Both the position numbers and the translations under genes were made by a program. Shown here piece by piece: positions 22,497 through 22,696 of a stretch of DNA of 22,696 nt. Every line of letters starts with the position of its first letter. The stretch's first letter is position 1. The DNA comes from CAYPJE01 sp964410945 (GTDB taxonomy: Bacteria; Fidelibacterota; Marinisomatia; Marinisomatales; TCS56), in contig CAYPJE010000046.1 in assembly GCA_964410945.1 (NCBI GenBank), forward strand, positions 1-22,696. Direction: 5' to 3'. The notes beneath the pieces are model-generated. The model did not search any database and was not told the DNA's origin. It was given only the letters and a program-made list of their open reading frames with translations.

Positions 22497-22696
22497 ATGA
22501 AGACTAATTATCAAATAGCTGAAGTCCAATCTGATCATTTGCATTTTGAAGATTGGATGGCATTTGGTGGAAATCCTACTGACGCTAGTAATTACCCGTA
22601 TAATCCACATAATCCTAGTGAAGGCTCTTATGGGTTTGATCCCCAATGGACAGGAGATAATCAGTCTCCTATAATTAAAGATGAACTAATCGCTTT
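22497..22696 (+). CDS. Unidentified reading frame running off the right edge
   Basis: From ATG 22497 the frame stays open for 66 codons to the window end. The product starts MKTNYQIAEVQSDHLHFEDW and continues with Asn-, Pro- and Tyr-rich sequence (NYPYNPHNPSEGSYGFDPQW). That composition looks like real protein, possibly secreted or surface-associated, but no signal peptide is visible and no family is recognised. The ribosome-binding site is poor (AGGG only three bases upstream), and the frame is also open upstream of this ATG, so the true start is uncertain. It could also be the remnant of a larger broken gene. Confidence 0.35.
   Translation, partial: MKTNYQIAEVQSDHLHFEDWMAFGGNPTDASNYPYNPHNPSEGSYGFDPQWTGDNQSPIIKDELIA

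Noticed and set aside
22455..22646. 63-codon minus-strand frame at the right edge
   Set aside because: The product looks random, and it conflicts with the more protein-like plus-strand frame over the same bases.
1..22696. Prophage, transposase or integrase gene
   Set aside because: No integrase, transposase, phage structural or recombinase motif was seen in any plausible reading frame.

Overview
The window looks like a chromosomal segment from a bacterium of the Fibrobacteres-Chlorobi-Bacteroidetes (FCB) superphylum. It may be a Marinimicrobia-type organism, but that finer placement is inference from protein flavour only. Pointers are the DUF4159/DUF4175/TPR gene cluster, an M56 (BlaR1-like) protease fused to TonB C-terminal domains, a YbeY whose third metal-binding position is Asp, a C4 zinc-ribbon coiled-coil protein, and a Trp-rich 'ENIW/WDG' lipoprotein. 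The best promoter seen (TTGACA-17-TATACT) is ordinary sigma-70 type, unlike Bacteroidetes proper. TGA is a normal stop codon in many genes here.

Left part (1-9250, mostly + strand). A glycosyltransferase 2 gene runs off the left edge on the minus strand. A tRNA-Val(CAC) gene follows, then a zinc-ribbon coiled-coil protein and the RNase P RNA gene rnpB. Next comes a tight + strand run: recJ, fabH, acyl-CoA dehydrogenase, 7TM-HD phosphohydrolase (PgpH type), ybeY and mazG. Most of these overlap by a few bases. The run closes with a hairpin terminator that works in both directions.

Middle (9272-11660, - strand). A two-gene regulatory unit encodes a BlaI-type repressor and an M56 membrane protease. 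The penicillin-sensor domain of the protease is replaced by two tandem TonB C-terminal domains and a coiled coil. It has a clear promoter, with a perfect inverted repeat just downstream of the -10 that should be the BlaI operator.

Right part (11850-21068, - strand). This is probably one operon of seven genes. The first four encode envelope proteins: a secreted DUF4159 protein, a 1138-residue DUF4175 membrane/coiled-coil protein, a secreted TPR protein and a secreted protein often mislabelled asparagine synthetase B. Three housekeeping-type genes follow: yjbQ, a TrmJ-like tRNA methyltransferase and a DapF-like protein lacking both catalytic cysteines. The envelope quartet is the best candidate here for a poorly described system.

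Right edge (about 21200-22696, + strand). DNA here is visibly AT-richer. It holds a lipoprotein gene interrupted by one in-frame TGA where its repeats predict Trp, then the start of a reading frame that runs off the window.

Most striking non-coding signal: rnpB carries the same 18-nt palindrome in three different stem-loops. Further inverted repeats and a heptamer tandem repeat lie in the 11.7-11.85 kb gap and at the trmJ-like start codon. No stretch over 300 bases lacks a gene.
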